This document shows positions 52,418-61,725 of a stretch of 64,000 nucleotides of DNA, one piece after another. Location: assembly GCF_010378095.1 (NCBI RefSeq), contig NZ_WNJL01000023.1, positions 124,001 through 188,000 of the forward strand, in the 5' to 3' direction. This DNA comes from Acidithiobacillus ferrianus (GTDB lineage: Bacteria > Pseudomonadota > Gammaproteobacteria > Acidithiobacillales > Acidithiobacillaceae). Position 1 is the first letter of the stretch. Each line of letters opens with the position of its first letter. The notes under the pieces were generated by a model. The model was not told the DNA's origin and made no database searches. It saw only the letters and a list, made by a program, of their open reading frames with translations. The position numbers and the translations under genes were made by a program.

Positions 52418-53917
52418 ATGTGTTCGGCAATATTGAACGTGGCGATATTGAACGTTTTGCGCTTGCCCCTGGTTCGCGGGCCTACCCCAAAGGGGTTTTC
52501 TTCCTGCCTCGTATTGTTCCTGGTTTTGTGTCTGTCCTGGTCGGATCCGGGGTTGGCCAGAGATTTTCTGTATCCGGCACATGGCTTTTTTTCTGACCCC
52601 TGGGGCACACGGGAAGGGTTGCCAACCCTCGGCGCTTACACCACCGGGCGTCACGGACTCCCCGCACCAGTCTTGCCTGGAACCCCGGGATCGAAAGTAC
52701 TCGCGCGTCTGCGCTCCTTGCCCGCGCTCACCAACTGGGCGTTGCTGCACAACCCGCAAACCGCTTCGGCTTGGGCTGGTCTGGGGGCACAAGCGGCCGC
52801 CCTGGGTATCGCCAAAGGGCTGTGGCTACCGACCGTGAGCGTCGGGATCGGCGGTCAGCGCAGCGGCGACATACTGAGCCGCGGCTTCAACCCGCCGCTC
52901 GCCAACACCATGAACGCCACGCTCAGCCTCAACGAAGTATTGTATGACTTCGGGCAACGTGCCGCCGCCATCAGCAAAGCAGAATCGGCTGTACTCGTCG
53001 CACGCTACGAGGCCAACGCAGCAATCCAGCAGGTGGCCCTCACGGTTGCCAACGCCTACTACGCCCTCGCTGGAGCGGAAGCCCGAGTGCGCGTATACCG
53101 CCAAGGCGTAAAGGAGGCGCAAACCATCTATGCAAACACGCGCCTGCAATACCGCGCGCATCTCAAACCCATCACGGATATGTATCAGGCCCAGACGGAA
53201 CGGTCTCAGGCACGGGAGCAGTTGGTCATCGCGCAGGGTACCGAGCAATCCGACCGGGGTGCGCTGGCCCAGGCCGCAGGCTTGCCGGTGGCCATCCACC
53301 TTCCCATCGGTACGTTACAATCGCCGCGGCAAAGATTGTCCATCGGCATCCGCCGCTGGTTACGGTGCGCGGTCAGGAAAAATCCTTCAATTCTCAGCGA
53401 TCTCGCCACAATCCGGGAAGCGCGCCAAGCCATTTTCCAGGCGGAGGCACAAGGGCTGCCCTCCATTTCCCTGGTGGGAAACCTCGGGCAAAATCAGTAT
53501 CAAAGCCAGCAACCCAACGTGAAAAGCTACAGTATTGGATTACAACTCAATATCCCTTTCGATACCAATTTTACTACTGAATACCAAGTACAGGAGGATC
53601 GTGCGCTCTATCACCAGGCGCACGCGCAGGCCCGGCAGGAAACGGACACGATCCTGTTGGAGGTCTGGCAGGCTTATGCCGGGCTGAAAAGCGCCATGGG
53701 CGCCTACGTGAACGCGCAGCAGCAGGTAATCAGCGCGAAAAACGCCCTGTCCGGCATCCGTACCGAGTACCGTATCGGTCTGGCGAACATCTTGGAGTTA
53801 ATCACGGCGGAACAGAATCTTATTCAGGCACGCACCACCCGTGCGTCGGAACTCGCCAATTATTATGAATATCGGGCGGATCTATACCGATACGCGGGAT
53901 TGATACCGGGCCTTTGA
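52418..53917 (+). CDS. TolC-family outer membrane channel of the microcin locus
   Basis: 499 residues from ATG 52418, 38 bases after the exporter stop. Signal peptide SCLVLFLVLCLSW, then the paired OEP helical repeats (TANAYYALAG-like ALTVANAYYALAGAEARV and VWQAYAGLKSAMGAYVNAQQ) and the final LANILELITAEQNLIQA. The tandem word AILNV occurs twice near the start, because 12 bases are duplicated. A dedicated channel completes the type I secretion apparatus. The start could be slightly different. Confidence 0.88.
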   Translation: MCSAILNVAILNVLRLPLVRGPTPKGFSSCLVLFLVLCLSWSDPGLARDFLYPAHGFFSDPWGTREGLPTLGAYTTGRHGLPAPVLPGTPGSKVLARLRSLPALTNWALLHNPQTASAWAGLGAQAAALGIAKGLWLPTVSVGIGGQRSGDILSRGFNPPLANTMNATLSLNEVLYDFGQRAAAISKAESAVLVARYEANAAIQQVALTVANAYYALAGAEARVRVYRQGVKEAQTIYANTRLQYRAHLKPITDMYQAQTERSQAREQLVIAQGTEQSDRGALAQAAGLPVAIHLPIGTLQSPRQRLSIGIRRWLRCAVRKNPSILSDLATIREARQAIFQAEAQGLPSISLVGNLGQNQYQSQQPNVKSYSIGLQLNIPFDTNFTTEYQVQEDRALYHQAHAQARQETDTILLEVWQAYAGLKSAMGAYVNAQQQVISAKNALSGIRTEYRIGLANILELITAEQNLIQARTTRASELANYYEYRADLYRYAGLIPGL

Positions 53918-54022
53918 GGGCGGACACCCACTGTTGGGCATGGTCTTGCGGTGCTGCTACAAAACGGCGAGAGCATCGTCATCGGGTAAAGGCTGCTGCG
54001 GGTCCAGCCAAACGAGATGCCT

Positions 54023-55504
54023 TCAGGTGCCGCAGAATGTTTTGAACGGGCCGAAACTCTCGGGAGCGGGTTGGGCATGGTCTGCCCACTCCGGACGTTC
54101 CTCGAACGGCTGTGCAAGCACGTCGAGCAGCGTTTTGAACGGAGCGAAATCCTGCGCATTCGTAGCGGCGGTCAGGGCTTCCTCAACTTTGTGGTTGCGC
54201 GGAATATAGATCGGATTGACCCGATCCATGGCCTCGGCGCACAGTTCCGCGGTGATGCTTTCGCGCGCCAGACGGGCTTTCCATTGGGGTAACCAGAGAT
54301 CGAATCGTGTCGGATCGGCAAAGTGGGCCCGGACCTGGGCCGCATCACCGCGTAACGCCGCCGACAGGTGACGGAAGACCAGGGTGTAGTCGGCCCTCTG
54401 ATCTTCCATGGCGGAGAGGAGGGTCTGCACCAGGGCAAGATCGTCCTCTTCCACCGTGCTCAACCCTATCTTGGCGCGCATGCCCTTCAGCCAGTGGTGT
54501 GCGTAGAGCTTGGGGAACGCGTTGACCTGTTCGGTCAGCAGGCGAACAGCTTCCTCCGGGTCGGGGCTGACCAGGCCGATCAGGGTTTCGGCGAAACGCG
54601 TGAGATTCCATTGCGCAATCTGTGGCTGACGGGCATAGGCGTAGCGGCCCTGAACATCGATAGAGCTGAAAACGGTATCGGGGTCGTAAGCATCCATGAA
54701 GGCGCAGGGACCATAGTCAATGGTTTCTCCGGCGATGCTCATGTTGTCGGTGTTCATGACGCCGTGAATGAACCCGACCAGCATCCAACGCGCGATCAAT
54801 GCGGCCTGGGCGGCGGACACCGCGGCAAAGAGGTCGAGATAGGGATTGCCGGTATTTTCCAGGGCGGGGTAGTGGCGAGCGATGGTATAGTCGGCGAGCT
54901 GTTTGATCTTGGCGTTTTCGTTGCGCGCGGCAAAGTACTGAAAGGTGCCAATGCGAATATGGCTGGCGGCGATACGGGTGAGAATGGCGCCGGGGAGCGG
55001 TGTTTCACGGTGGATTATTTCTCCCGTCGCCACGGCGGCCAGTGCGCGGGTCGTGGGAATGCCCAGCGCGTGCATGGCTTCGCCAATCACGTATTCGCGC
55101 AGCACCGGCCCCAGCGCCGCCTTGCCGTCGCCGCCCCGCGAAAAAGGGGTACGGCCGGAGCCTTTCAGTTGCATATCCCGACGCCGACCATGGCGGTCTA
55201 TCATCTCGCCCAGCAACAGGGCGCGGCCATCCCCCAATTGGGGGGAGAATTGGCCGAATTGATGTCCGGCATAAACCTGGGCGAGGGGATGCGCTTCCTC
55301 GGGAATTTGGTTGCCGGAAAAAATCCTGGCGCCGAGATCGGTATCCAGAGCGGCGCTATCGAGACCCAATTCTTCCGCCAGTGCCTGATTGAACAGGAGC
55401 AATCGCGGCGCGGGTACGGTGGCGGGCCGCCAGGGAGCGTAAAAGCCCTCCAGGTCGTGCGCGTAGGTATTATCGAATGGTAACAATAGAGTAGCTTTAC
55501 CCAT
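54023..55504 (-). CDS. selO: SelO/YdiU protein adenylyltransferase (AMPylator)
   Basis: 493 residues from ATG 55504 (AGGA ten bases upstream). A pseudokinase-like AMP transferase related to redox stress. Characteristic segments: AQVYAGHQFGQFSPQLGDGR, QLKGSGRTPFSRGGDGKAAL, GFIHGVMNTDNMSIAGETID and YGPCAFMDAYDPD. The C-terminus ends TFCGT, without the terminal selenocysteine motif of eukaryotic SelO. It is convergent with the microcin TolC gene. Confidence 0.93.
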   Translation of the reverse strand: MGKATLLLPFDNTYAHDLEGFYAPWRPATVPAPRLLLFNQALAEELGLDSAALDTDLGARIFSGNQIPEEAHPLAQVYAGHQFGQFSPQLGDGRALLLGEMIDRHGRRRDMQLKGSGRTPFSRGGDGKAALGPVLREYVIGEAMHALGIPTTRALAAVATGEIIHRETPLPGAILTRIAASHIRIGTFQYFAARNENAKIKQLADYTIARHYPALENTGNPYLDLFAAVSAAQAALIARWMLVGFIHGVMNTDNMSIAGETIDYGPCAFMDAYDPDTVFSSIDVQGRYAYARQPQIAQWNLTRFAETLIGLVSPDPEEAVRLLTEQVNAFPKLYAHHWLKGMRAKIGLSTVEEDDLALVQTLLSAMEDQRADYTLVFRHLSAALRGDAAQVRAHFADPTRFDLWLPQWKARLARESITAELCAEAMDRVNPIYIPRNHKVEEALTAATNAQDFAPFKTLLDVLAQPFEERPEWADHAQPAPESFGPFKTFCGT

Positions 55505-55756
55505 AAGTGCATATCCTGGTGATTTCATGCATACCGCTACATAACATAGGTTAGCCGAACATACGACCAGGGGTATAGTAGCGCGCGGCTTTTTGGATCG
55601 GAGATGATGATGGGTCTGTTTGGTGTCGAAGGTGGCGCGGACAAATACGGTGTCAACGGAAAAGAATCATCAGGACGGGTAGTTTATAATGACGTGTTAT
55701 TGTATTATTATTATCAAGGGCGTAGGGTTCCAGTGTCAAGCGCATCAAACTTCGAT

Positions 55757-55796
55757 ATGTCTTCCAGCGCATATGTATGTCTTCCAGCGCATATGA
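55757..55796. repeat. Two tandem 20-base units
   Basis: ATGTCTTCCAGCGCATATG(T/A) occurs twice in tandem. It lies in the interval 55529-55852, where the only ORF (55604-55846) is low quality. No function assigned. Confidence 0.6.
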
Positions 55797-55852
55797 ATGT
55801 CATGGCGGGTTTTCCAGTGGTAAGCACTCTGATATGGAGCGTATGAAAAGTT

Positions 55853-56293
55853 ATGGATAATCAGTCACGCATGCGGCGCATTCTATGGAGCACCCTAGGA
55901 GCCCGGTTTGATCGGGACGAGTCTCTGGCCTTGCTGCTTCGCTGGGAAAGCGCTTACATGGGAGGCGCCCTGCGCACACCGACCACGACGACTATTGAAT
56001 TCGTACGTAAGGAGATTGGTTCGACCCTCCCGGAGGGTGAACGCAAGGTTCTGATACAGGAAATTTTTTCGCTATTGACCGCCGGCGAGGCTTTGCTCGG
56101 CCCGGACCCGATCATTCAACTGCAGCACTTTCGGGAGGGCCGCGCCAGCCAAGAGGCGGCGGCTTCCGTGTCTCGGCAGCCGGTGACACCGCCATCACCA
56201 TCACCATCACCATCACCATCACCGGCCGCGAAACGCGGACGCTATGGCCTGGATGACGACACGTTTTCCCAGATATTTCTTGATCATGACTGA
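55853..56293 (+). CDS. Hypothetical protein with Ser-Pro repeat linker
   Basis: 146 residues. The helical N-terminal part (MRRILWSTLGARFDRDESLA, TLPEGERKVLIQEIFSLLTA) is followed by a TPPSPSPSPSPSPAAKRG linker and an acidic tail. Similar to small regulatory proteins of the effector or sensor type, but no family is recognised. It stops 24 bases before the Cache-HAMP sensor gene, so they may form an operon. The linker is encoded by a hexamer repeat that could vary in length. Confidence 0.55.
   Translation: MDNQSRMRRILWSTLGARFDRDESLALLLRWESAYMGGALRTPTTTTIEFVRKEIGSTLPEGERKVLIQEIFSLLTAGEALLGPDPIIQLQHFREGRASQEAAASVSRQPVTPPSPSPSPSPSPAAKRGRYGLDDDTFSQIFLDHD
56191..56223 (+). repeat. (CATCAC)n hexanucleotide microsatellite
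   Basis: Five near-perfect copies of CATCAC encode the Ser-Pro run of the protein at 55853. Since six is divisible by three, copy changes would alter the linker length without shifting the frame. Confidence 0.8.
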
Positions 56294-56317
56294 GCATATT
56301 TTTGGATGGAGAATCAG

Positions 56318-57454
56318 ATGGCGCGCGAAAACACGTTGACCCGGGAATTTTTACGGCACTTCATCCCCGCGGTATTGATTAATGCGGTGCTGGTGCTCGG
56401 TATTCTCGCATTGGGGCAATACCTGTTGATTCACCAGGCGGAGGACCAGGAGCTTTCCGCCATACGCAATGAATTTCACCAGTTGACAGCGGTTTATGCG
56501 CAGCAGGTTCTCGGTGACGCCAGCGCCCTGGCAGGTAACCCAGGCGTGATGAGTGCCTTCGCCACCGCACCTTCCGCAAGTCAACGTGCCCAACTTGGCG
56601 CGGAGTCCGATAGCTTGTATCGCGCACTCAAGGCACAATATGGCCATGCCGTCGTGGTGTTCATCGCCAACCAGCATGTATTGTATCGTGCGAATAAACC
56701 AGCGTTCTTCGGGGATCATATCATTCCTCGTCCAGATATCTCTCAGGTAATAAAGACGGGTTTGCCGGTGGCCAATCTGGGACTGCTGAAGCTGGTTGGT
56801 TATTCTGTAAGCGGTGTTGCTCCCGTGCTTTCCAGTGATGGCGGTACGATCGGAATCGCGCAGGTCAGCTTGCCCATTGCTTCGCTATATGGCCGCATAT
56901 TGCATGATATTCCCGGGAGCCGTATCGCCGTCTTGATCCACCAGGACGGCACTCCCGATAATCCTCAGGGAAAAGTGGTAGGAAACAATGTATTCAGCTA
57001 CGTCAGCTCGCCAGACATTCAGGAATATATTGACAAGCATCCCCATGTATTGCAGGCGGACTACAGTGGCATCGCCAGGTTCAAGGATGGGGAGTTTTAC
57101 CATCTCTTCGTGATCCCTTTGACGGGATATGACAAGAAGCCTCTGGGCCTCGCCGTGTTTGGCTACAACGTAACGAACACGCTACGTATCGCGGCGATCA
57201 CGCTCGGTGCGTCCCTGATTTTGAGCGCCTTGGTATTCCTCTTGATCGGACTCGATCTGAAACACTTTGTCGAGCGGCGTATACTTGCCCCGGTAGTGGA
57301 GTTGGCGAAGCGGCTGCGGGCCATTTCTTTGGGGGAGCGATTGGAACAAGCGGTAGAGCAGTCGGAAACGAATGAAATCGGCATCCTCCAAACAGCGGCC
57401 GAACGACTGCGCAAGACCTTGCTCAATATGCTGGGTCACCTCAAAAAGGACTAG
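56318..57454 (+). CDS. Membrane sensor with periplasmic Cache-like domain and HAMP, no output domain
   Basis: 378 residues from ATG 56318 (GGAG six bases upstream; the frame opens at 56306). Transmembrane helix near residues 15-37, then a periplasmic dCache-like ligand-binding part (VVVFIANQHVLYRANKPAFF, GTIGIAQVSLPI), a second helix near 292-312 and a HAMP domain (RILAPVVELAKRLRAISLGE). It ends soon after HAMP, so no kinase, cyclase or methyl-accepting part is encoded. It may signal through a separate partner or be a truncated chemoreceptor. Confidence 0.75.
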   Translation: MARENTLTREFLRHFIPAVLINAVLVLGILALGQYLLIHQAEDQELSAIRNEFHQLTAVYAQQVLGDASALAGNPGVMSAFATAPSASQRAQLGAESDSLYRALKAQYGHAVVVFIANQHVLYRANKPAFFGDHIIPRPDISQVIKTGLPVANLGLLKLVGYSVSGVAPVLSSDGGTIGIAQVSLPIASLYGRILHDIPGSRIAVLIHQDGTPDNPQGKVVGNNVFSYVSSPDIQEYIDKHPHVLQADYSGIARFKDGEFYHLFVIPLTGYDKKPLGLAVFGYNVTNTLRIAAITLGASLILSALVFLLIGLDLKHFVERRILAPVVELAKRLRAISLGERLEQAVEQSETNEIGILQTAAERLRKTLLNMLGHLKKD

Positions 57455-57507
57455 CGCGCTCGTTCCGTTCCGGGTTCACGGTACACTACACTGACGGGGT
57501 GCATGGC

Positions 57508-58557
57508 TCAGTGCTCATGCAAATGGTGCATGTCCGGGGCGTGGGTATGGTCATGAGTTACCGGTTCGTGCTCATGGGGGTGGCGATGGCGAACACCGGG
57601 CGCCACGGGATGAGGGTGTGTGTGCTGATGGTGTGCGTCATGCACATGGACATGATCGTGTTCCATGCGCGTATGGGTATGTTCATGTGCGTGGCTTTCG
57701 GTGAGATGCATCCAGATGCCCCAACCCATCAGCGCGCCAGCGATCAGTAGGAGCGGAGTGACCGGAGCGCCGAGCATCACGCTGAGTACGGCACCGACAA
57801 AAGGAGCGCTGGAAAAGTATGCCCCTGTCCGTGCACTGCCGAGATGACGCAGGCCGACCACAAAAAGGGCAAGACTGACGCCATAGGCGAAAAATCCGAG
57901 CAGCATCGCCGCCGCCACATCCGGAAGGGCAGGCAGGTGGTCGCCGAGCAGCAGGGCCAGCCCGAGATTGACGCTGCCCGCCACCCAACCCTTGTTGGCG
58001 GCGATCCAACTGGTATCGGTCAGGGAGACCTTGCGGGTCAGATTGTTGTCCACTCCCCAGGAAAAGCAGGCACCGATGATGGCGGCGGCGGACCAGAGGT
58101 GGTCGAAATGCATCTGTCCCGGCCAACTGAGGAGCACCATCCCCAGCACAATGGCTACCATTCCCCAGGCAATGCGCCGGTCGAAACTCTCTTTGAATAC
58201 CCACCACGCCAGTAGCGTCGTAAACACGGTCTCCGCATTTAAGAGCAAGGAGGCCGTCGAAGCGGCGGCACCCTGCAGACCGATCATGAACAGCACCGGC
58301 GCCAGGATTCCACCCGCCAGCACGGAAGCCCCAAACCAGAACGCATCCCGGCGCGACAGCCGTACCCGTTCGGCGCGGCGCAGCCAGCGGTAGAGGGTCA
58401 GCCCCAGACCGGAGCCCAGATAGAGCAGACCCGCCAACATCCAGGGACTGACCGATGCCAGCAGGGCTTTGGCCAGCGGCGTACTCGCCCCAAAGAGCAA
58501 CGCGGACAGCAGGGCGGCCTGGATGCCGGGGTGGCGTAGGGCGCGGAGAAAGGACAT
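57508..58557 (-). CDS. DMT/EamA-family transporter with His-rich C-terminal tail
   Basis: 349 residues. Ten hydrophobic helices with two EamA repeats, including an FGASTPLAKALL start and LLLNAETVFTTLLAWWVFKE. After about residue 287 the tail is a run of His-containing units (HAHEHTHTRMEHDHVHVHDA ... ending MHHLHEH), more than 20 histidines in about 60 residues. Such tails bind Ni, Zn, Co or Cu. The substrate may be a metal complex or small metabolite, with the tail as metal buffer or sensor. Confidence 0.85.
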   Translation of the reverse strand: MSFLRALRHPGIQAALLSALLFGASTPLAKALLASVSPWMLAGLLYLGSGLGLTLYRWLRRAERVRLSRRDAFWFGASVLAGGILAPVLFMIGLQGAAASTASLLLNAETVFTTLLAWWVFKESFDRRIAWGMVAIVLGMVLLSWPGQMHFDHLWSAAAIIGACFSWGVDNNLTRKVSLTDTSWIAANKGWVAGSVNLGLALLLGDHLPALPDVAAAMLLGFFAYGVSLALFVVGLRHLGSARTGAYFSSAPFVGAVLSVMLGAPVTPLLLIAGALMGWGIWMHLTESHAHEHTHTRMEHDHVHVHDAHHQHTHPHPVAPGVRHRHPHEHEPVTHDHTHAPDMHHLHEH

Positions 58558-58667
58558 GGGCCTCCTGTAGGCGAGAAAGGCTGCCGATCAGCCGCCATGA
58601 TACAACAAGCGGATCACTATGGCAGGCGCAAAAAGCACCGCCGCCGGGAAAGGGGGTGTCCGGGGTA

Positions 58668-61600
58668 TTACCGTGGGCGCGCCACCTTCGCGCTCAAGGC
58701 GCTATACATTACCGGCGCCAGCCATAAAGACATGAACACGGACAACACCAGACCGCCCATGACCGCTACCGCGAGGGGCTTGAGCAGGTCGGTGCCGTGG
58801 CCGATACCGATGGCCAGCGGCAGAAAGCCGAAGACATCGGCGAGCATGGTCATCAGGATGGGACGCAGGCGCTGGCGGGCGGCAAGGGCGACCACGGCGG
58901 GGCGCGGCAGCGGGCCACCGAGTTGCCGGGCGCGCGCAAAAATCAGAATCACATTGTTGACGGCAATGGCAAAGACCAGCAGCACGCCGAGGAAAGCGGT
59001 GCTATCGAGGTCGATGCCGAGCAACAGCAGCGCCAGCAGTGCCCCCGGTGCCGCCAGCGCAATCGCCAGCAGGGCGGAAATGGCGGCCCGCTGGCTACTG
59101 AACTGAAAACCGAGCAGGATCAGGAGCAAGGCCAGCGCCCCGCCGAGAATCAGCGCCATCTGCTGAAAGCTCTGCGACTGCTGGCGATAATAGCCGCCCA
59201 GCAAGGTCGTCACGTTGGTCGGCAGATGCAGGTTCGCTACCACCACACGTGCTTTAGCGGCGGCCTGCGCCAGTCCCTCACCGGGCTTCGGCTGCAGCCA
59301 GACATAGGCATCGGGCACCAGATTTTGATGGGTCACGAAGGGTATCGCGCCCTGCACATGCACGCCGGCGATGCTGGCCAGCGGTGTAAAACTCCCGTCC
59401 GGCAGGTGAATGGGAAGGCTGTCCATCTCGCGGGGGGTGAAATCGTGGCCGGCGAGGCTGACGCGAATCGGCAGGATCTGCTCGCCGTGCAGGAGGAAGC
59501 CCGCCTGCCGTCCCCAGAAGCGCGCTTTGATTTGGCCCGCCAGCACCGGTGGAGTGATGCCGTAGATGGCGGCCAGTGGCGATGGCGTGATCTCCAGTTC
59601 GGGACCGGCGGAAGGTGACTTGAAGTTCACGGACTCAAAGGCATGGCTCTGGCGCAATGCCGCCGCCAGACGCGCTCCCTGCGTGCGCAAGGTGGCGGAA
59701 TCCGAGCCGAAGAGATAAACCACTAGCGGCGCGTGGGCACCCGAGAGATTGCCCAGGCGTACAATCATTGTTTGATGGAGTGTCAAGGAGAGCAGATTGG
59801 GCGCCATCTGACGGAACTGTGCCCGCAGCGTGTGCATCACCGTCTCGGTGCTCTGCGCGTGATCGGGCTTGAGGACGATGGCGATAGCCCCCTTGTTGGC
59901 CGGCGCATGGAGGAACTGGAAGCCGCGCCCGACCATCAGCGATGCCCGCTCCACATTGGGATTCTCCAGCGCCACCCGCATGAAATCCCGCCCCACGCGG
60001 GTGGTTTCCGCCACGCTGCTGCCGACCGGGGTACGGAAGGGCACCGAAATCACGCCCTCGTCCCAATGGGGCAGGAAGGCGGTGGGCAAGGTGGTCAGCG
60101 CCCGCCACCCCGCGACCGCGAGGAGCAAGACCACCGGAATGGCCCACCACGGGCGGCGCATGCCGAAAATCAGCCAACGGCTGAAATGTCGGCGTAACCA
60201 GCGTTCAGCGCCATTTCGCCGGTTCTGCTGCGGGCGCCCGGCGAGCCAGGCGGCCAGCACCGGCGTCACCAGCAGGGCAACGATTTGCGAAGTCAGCAGC
60301 GCAATGACGATGGCCAATGCCATATGCCTGAACAAGAGCCCCAGCGTGCCGGACAAAAAGATCAGCGGCAGAAAGATCATGCAGGAGGTGAGGGTGGCCA
60401 GGGTCATTAGTGGCAGAATTTCGGCAGCGCGGCGCAAGGCCTGCCGTCGCCGCGCCGTGCGGTCACCGTGCAGACCATGGATCCCGCGTTCGATCACCAC
60501 GATGGCATGATCCACCAAGGCACCAATCGCCGCTGTCAGGCCGCCGAGCGTCATGATATTGAGTCCGTAGCCCAACGCATGCAGCACCAGAAAAGTAGCC
60601 GCCAGGGCCAGCGGGACGACCACCAGGGTCGCCAGCGCTCCATCGAAACGGCCGAGAAAGGCGAAGACCACCAGCCAGGCGATCAGGCTGCCGAGCCCGA
60701 GGGCGATCCAGACATCGCGCAGGCTGCCACTGATCAGATGGCTCAAGTCATAGATCGGCACGAGTTGCACGCCGGGTGGCAGGTGCGCCCGCAATGCCGC
60801 CAGCCGGTGCTGTACGGCACGGGCGACATCCACATCGTTGGCTCTCGATTGCGATAGCACGTCGACGATCAGGGCATGACGGTAGCCGGGGACGGCGGCA
60901 TCGGTGAGCAAGGGCGGCGGACCGACGCGCACCTGTCCCAGCGCGCCCAGCGCCAGGGGGGCACGGACGCCTCCGGCATTGGCCGGGCCGAGAGGCAGGG
61001 TCAGGGTGGCCAGATGCGCCGTGTCCACCGGCCGCGGCGTGGTGGCGACGATAAATTGCTGGTGATAGGCGTGCAGGATGCCGGAGAAAAAAGGTCCTTG
61101 GGCGCGGCGGAGGGTGTCGATCACCTGCTGTGCCGTCAGGTGATATTGCGCCAGGCGCACCGGGTTCAGATCGATACGCACCTGCGGCCAGCCGCGGCCG
61201 GTGCCCTGCACCTGATAGACGCCGGGAATCGCCAGCAGGGCGGGGCGAACCTGGAAGGCGAAAGTCGGCATCATCGCCGAGCTGTCCTGTTGATTGGAGA
61301 CCAGCGCATACTCGGCGAAAGGGTAGGTGTAGGGTGCCATGCGCGTCACCCGCATCTGCGCGCCGACAGGCAAGCGAACCTGTGAGAGACGCGCCTGCAG
61401 CATGAGATAAGCGGTCTGCGGATTGACGCCGGGATTGAAGTAGACATTGAGCTTGGTCAGTCCGTTGCCGGTCTGCGAGCGCACCAGCCGGACGCCCGGC
61501 TGGCCCTTGGCCAATGCCTCCAGCGGACGGGTGATCTCGACTTCCATGAACTTGACCGGCAGGCTGCCGTCGTTGACCAGCACCGCCACGCGTGGGAAAT

Positions 61601-61724
61601 CGACATTGGGAAACACGCTTTCCGGCAGGCCTTTCAGGGCGAACCAGCCCGCCGCGAGCAGGAACAAGGCGGCGAGGATCACGCTGAAGCGGTTTTCCCA
61701 GAGACCATCCAGATAACGCTTCAT
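58668..61724 (-). CDS. RND-family efflux permease
   Basis: 1018 residues with the 12-helix RND layout: helix near residue 13-30, a first periplasmic loop (ITRPLEALAKGQPGVRLVRS), helices around 335-525, a second large periplasmic loop and helices around 855-1010. The helix 4 motif GGLTAAIGALVDHAIVVIER contains the proton-relay Asp. Whether metal (HME) or organic (HAE) type is unclear. It follows the adaptor gene by one base and is last in a TolC-adaptor-permease operon. Confidence 0.93.
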   Translation of the reverse strand: MKRYLDGLWENRFSVILAALFLLAAGWFALKGLPESVFPNVDFPRVAVLVNDGSLPVKFMEVEITRPLEALAKGQPGVRLVRSQTGNGLTKLNVYFNPGVNPQTAYLMLQARLSQVRLPVGAQMRVTRMAPYTYPFAEYALVSNQQDSSAMMPTFAFQVRPALLAIPGVYQVQGTGRGWPQVRIDLNPVRLAQYHLTAQQVIDTLRRAQGPFFSGILHAYHQQFIVATTPRPVDTAHLATLTLPLGPANAGGVRAPLALGALGQVRVGPPPLLTDAAVPGYRHALIVDVLSQSRANDVDVARAVQHRLAALRAHLPPGVQLVPIYDLSHLISGSLRDVWIALGLGSLIAWLVVFAFLGRFDGALATLVVVPLALAATFLVLHALGYGLNIMTLGGLTAAIGALVDHAIVVIERGIHGLHGDRTARRRQALRRAAEILPLMTLATLTSCMIFLPLIFLSGTLGLLFRHMALAIVIALLTSQIVALLVTPVLAAWLAGRPQQNRRNGAERWLRRHFSRWLIFGMRRPWWAIPVVLLLAVAGWRALTTLPTAFLPHWDEGVISVPFRTPVGSSVAETTRVGRDFMRVALENPNVERASLMVGRGFQFLHAPANKGAIAIVLKPDHAQSTETVMHTLRAQFRQMAPNLLSLTLHQTMIVRLGNLSGAHAPLVVYLFGSDSATLRTQGARLAAALRQSHAFESVNFKSPSAGPELEITPSPLAAIYGITPPVLAGQIKARFWGRQAGFLLHGEQILPIRVSLAGHDFTPREMDSLPIHLPDGSFTPLASIAGVHVQGAIPFVTHQNLVPDAYVWLQPKPGEGLAQAAAKARVVVANLHLPTNVTTLLGGYYRQQSQSFQQMALILGGALALLLILLGFQFSSQRAAISALLAIALAAPGALLALLLLGIDLDSTAFLGVLLVFAIAVNNVILIFARARQLGGPLPRPAVVALAARQRLRPILMTMLADVFGFLPLAIGIGHGTDLLKPLAVAVMGGLVLSVFMSLWLAPVMYSALSAKVARPR

Positions 61725-61725
61725 G

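Noticed and set aside
55604..55846. 80-codon ORF with tandem repeat
   Set aside because: Low-complexity, no ribosome site, includes the 20-base tandem repeat; probably not coding.
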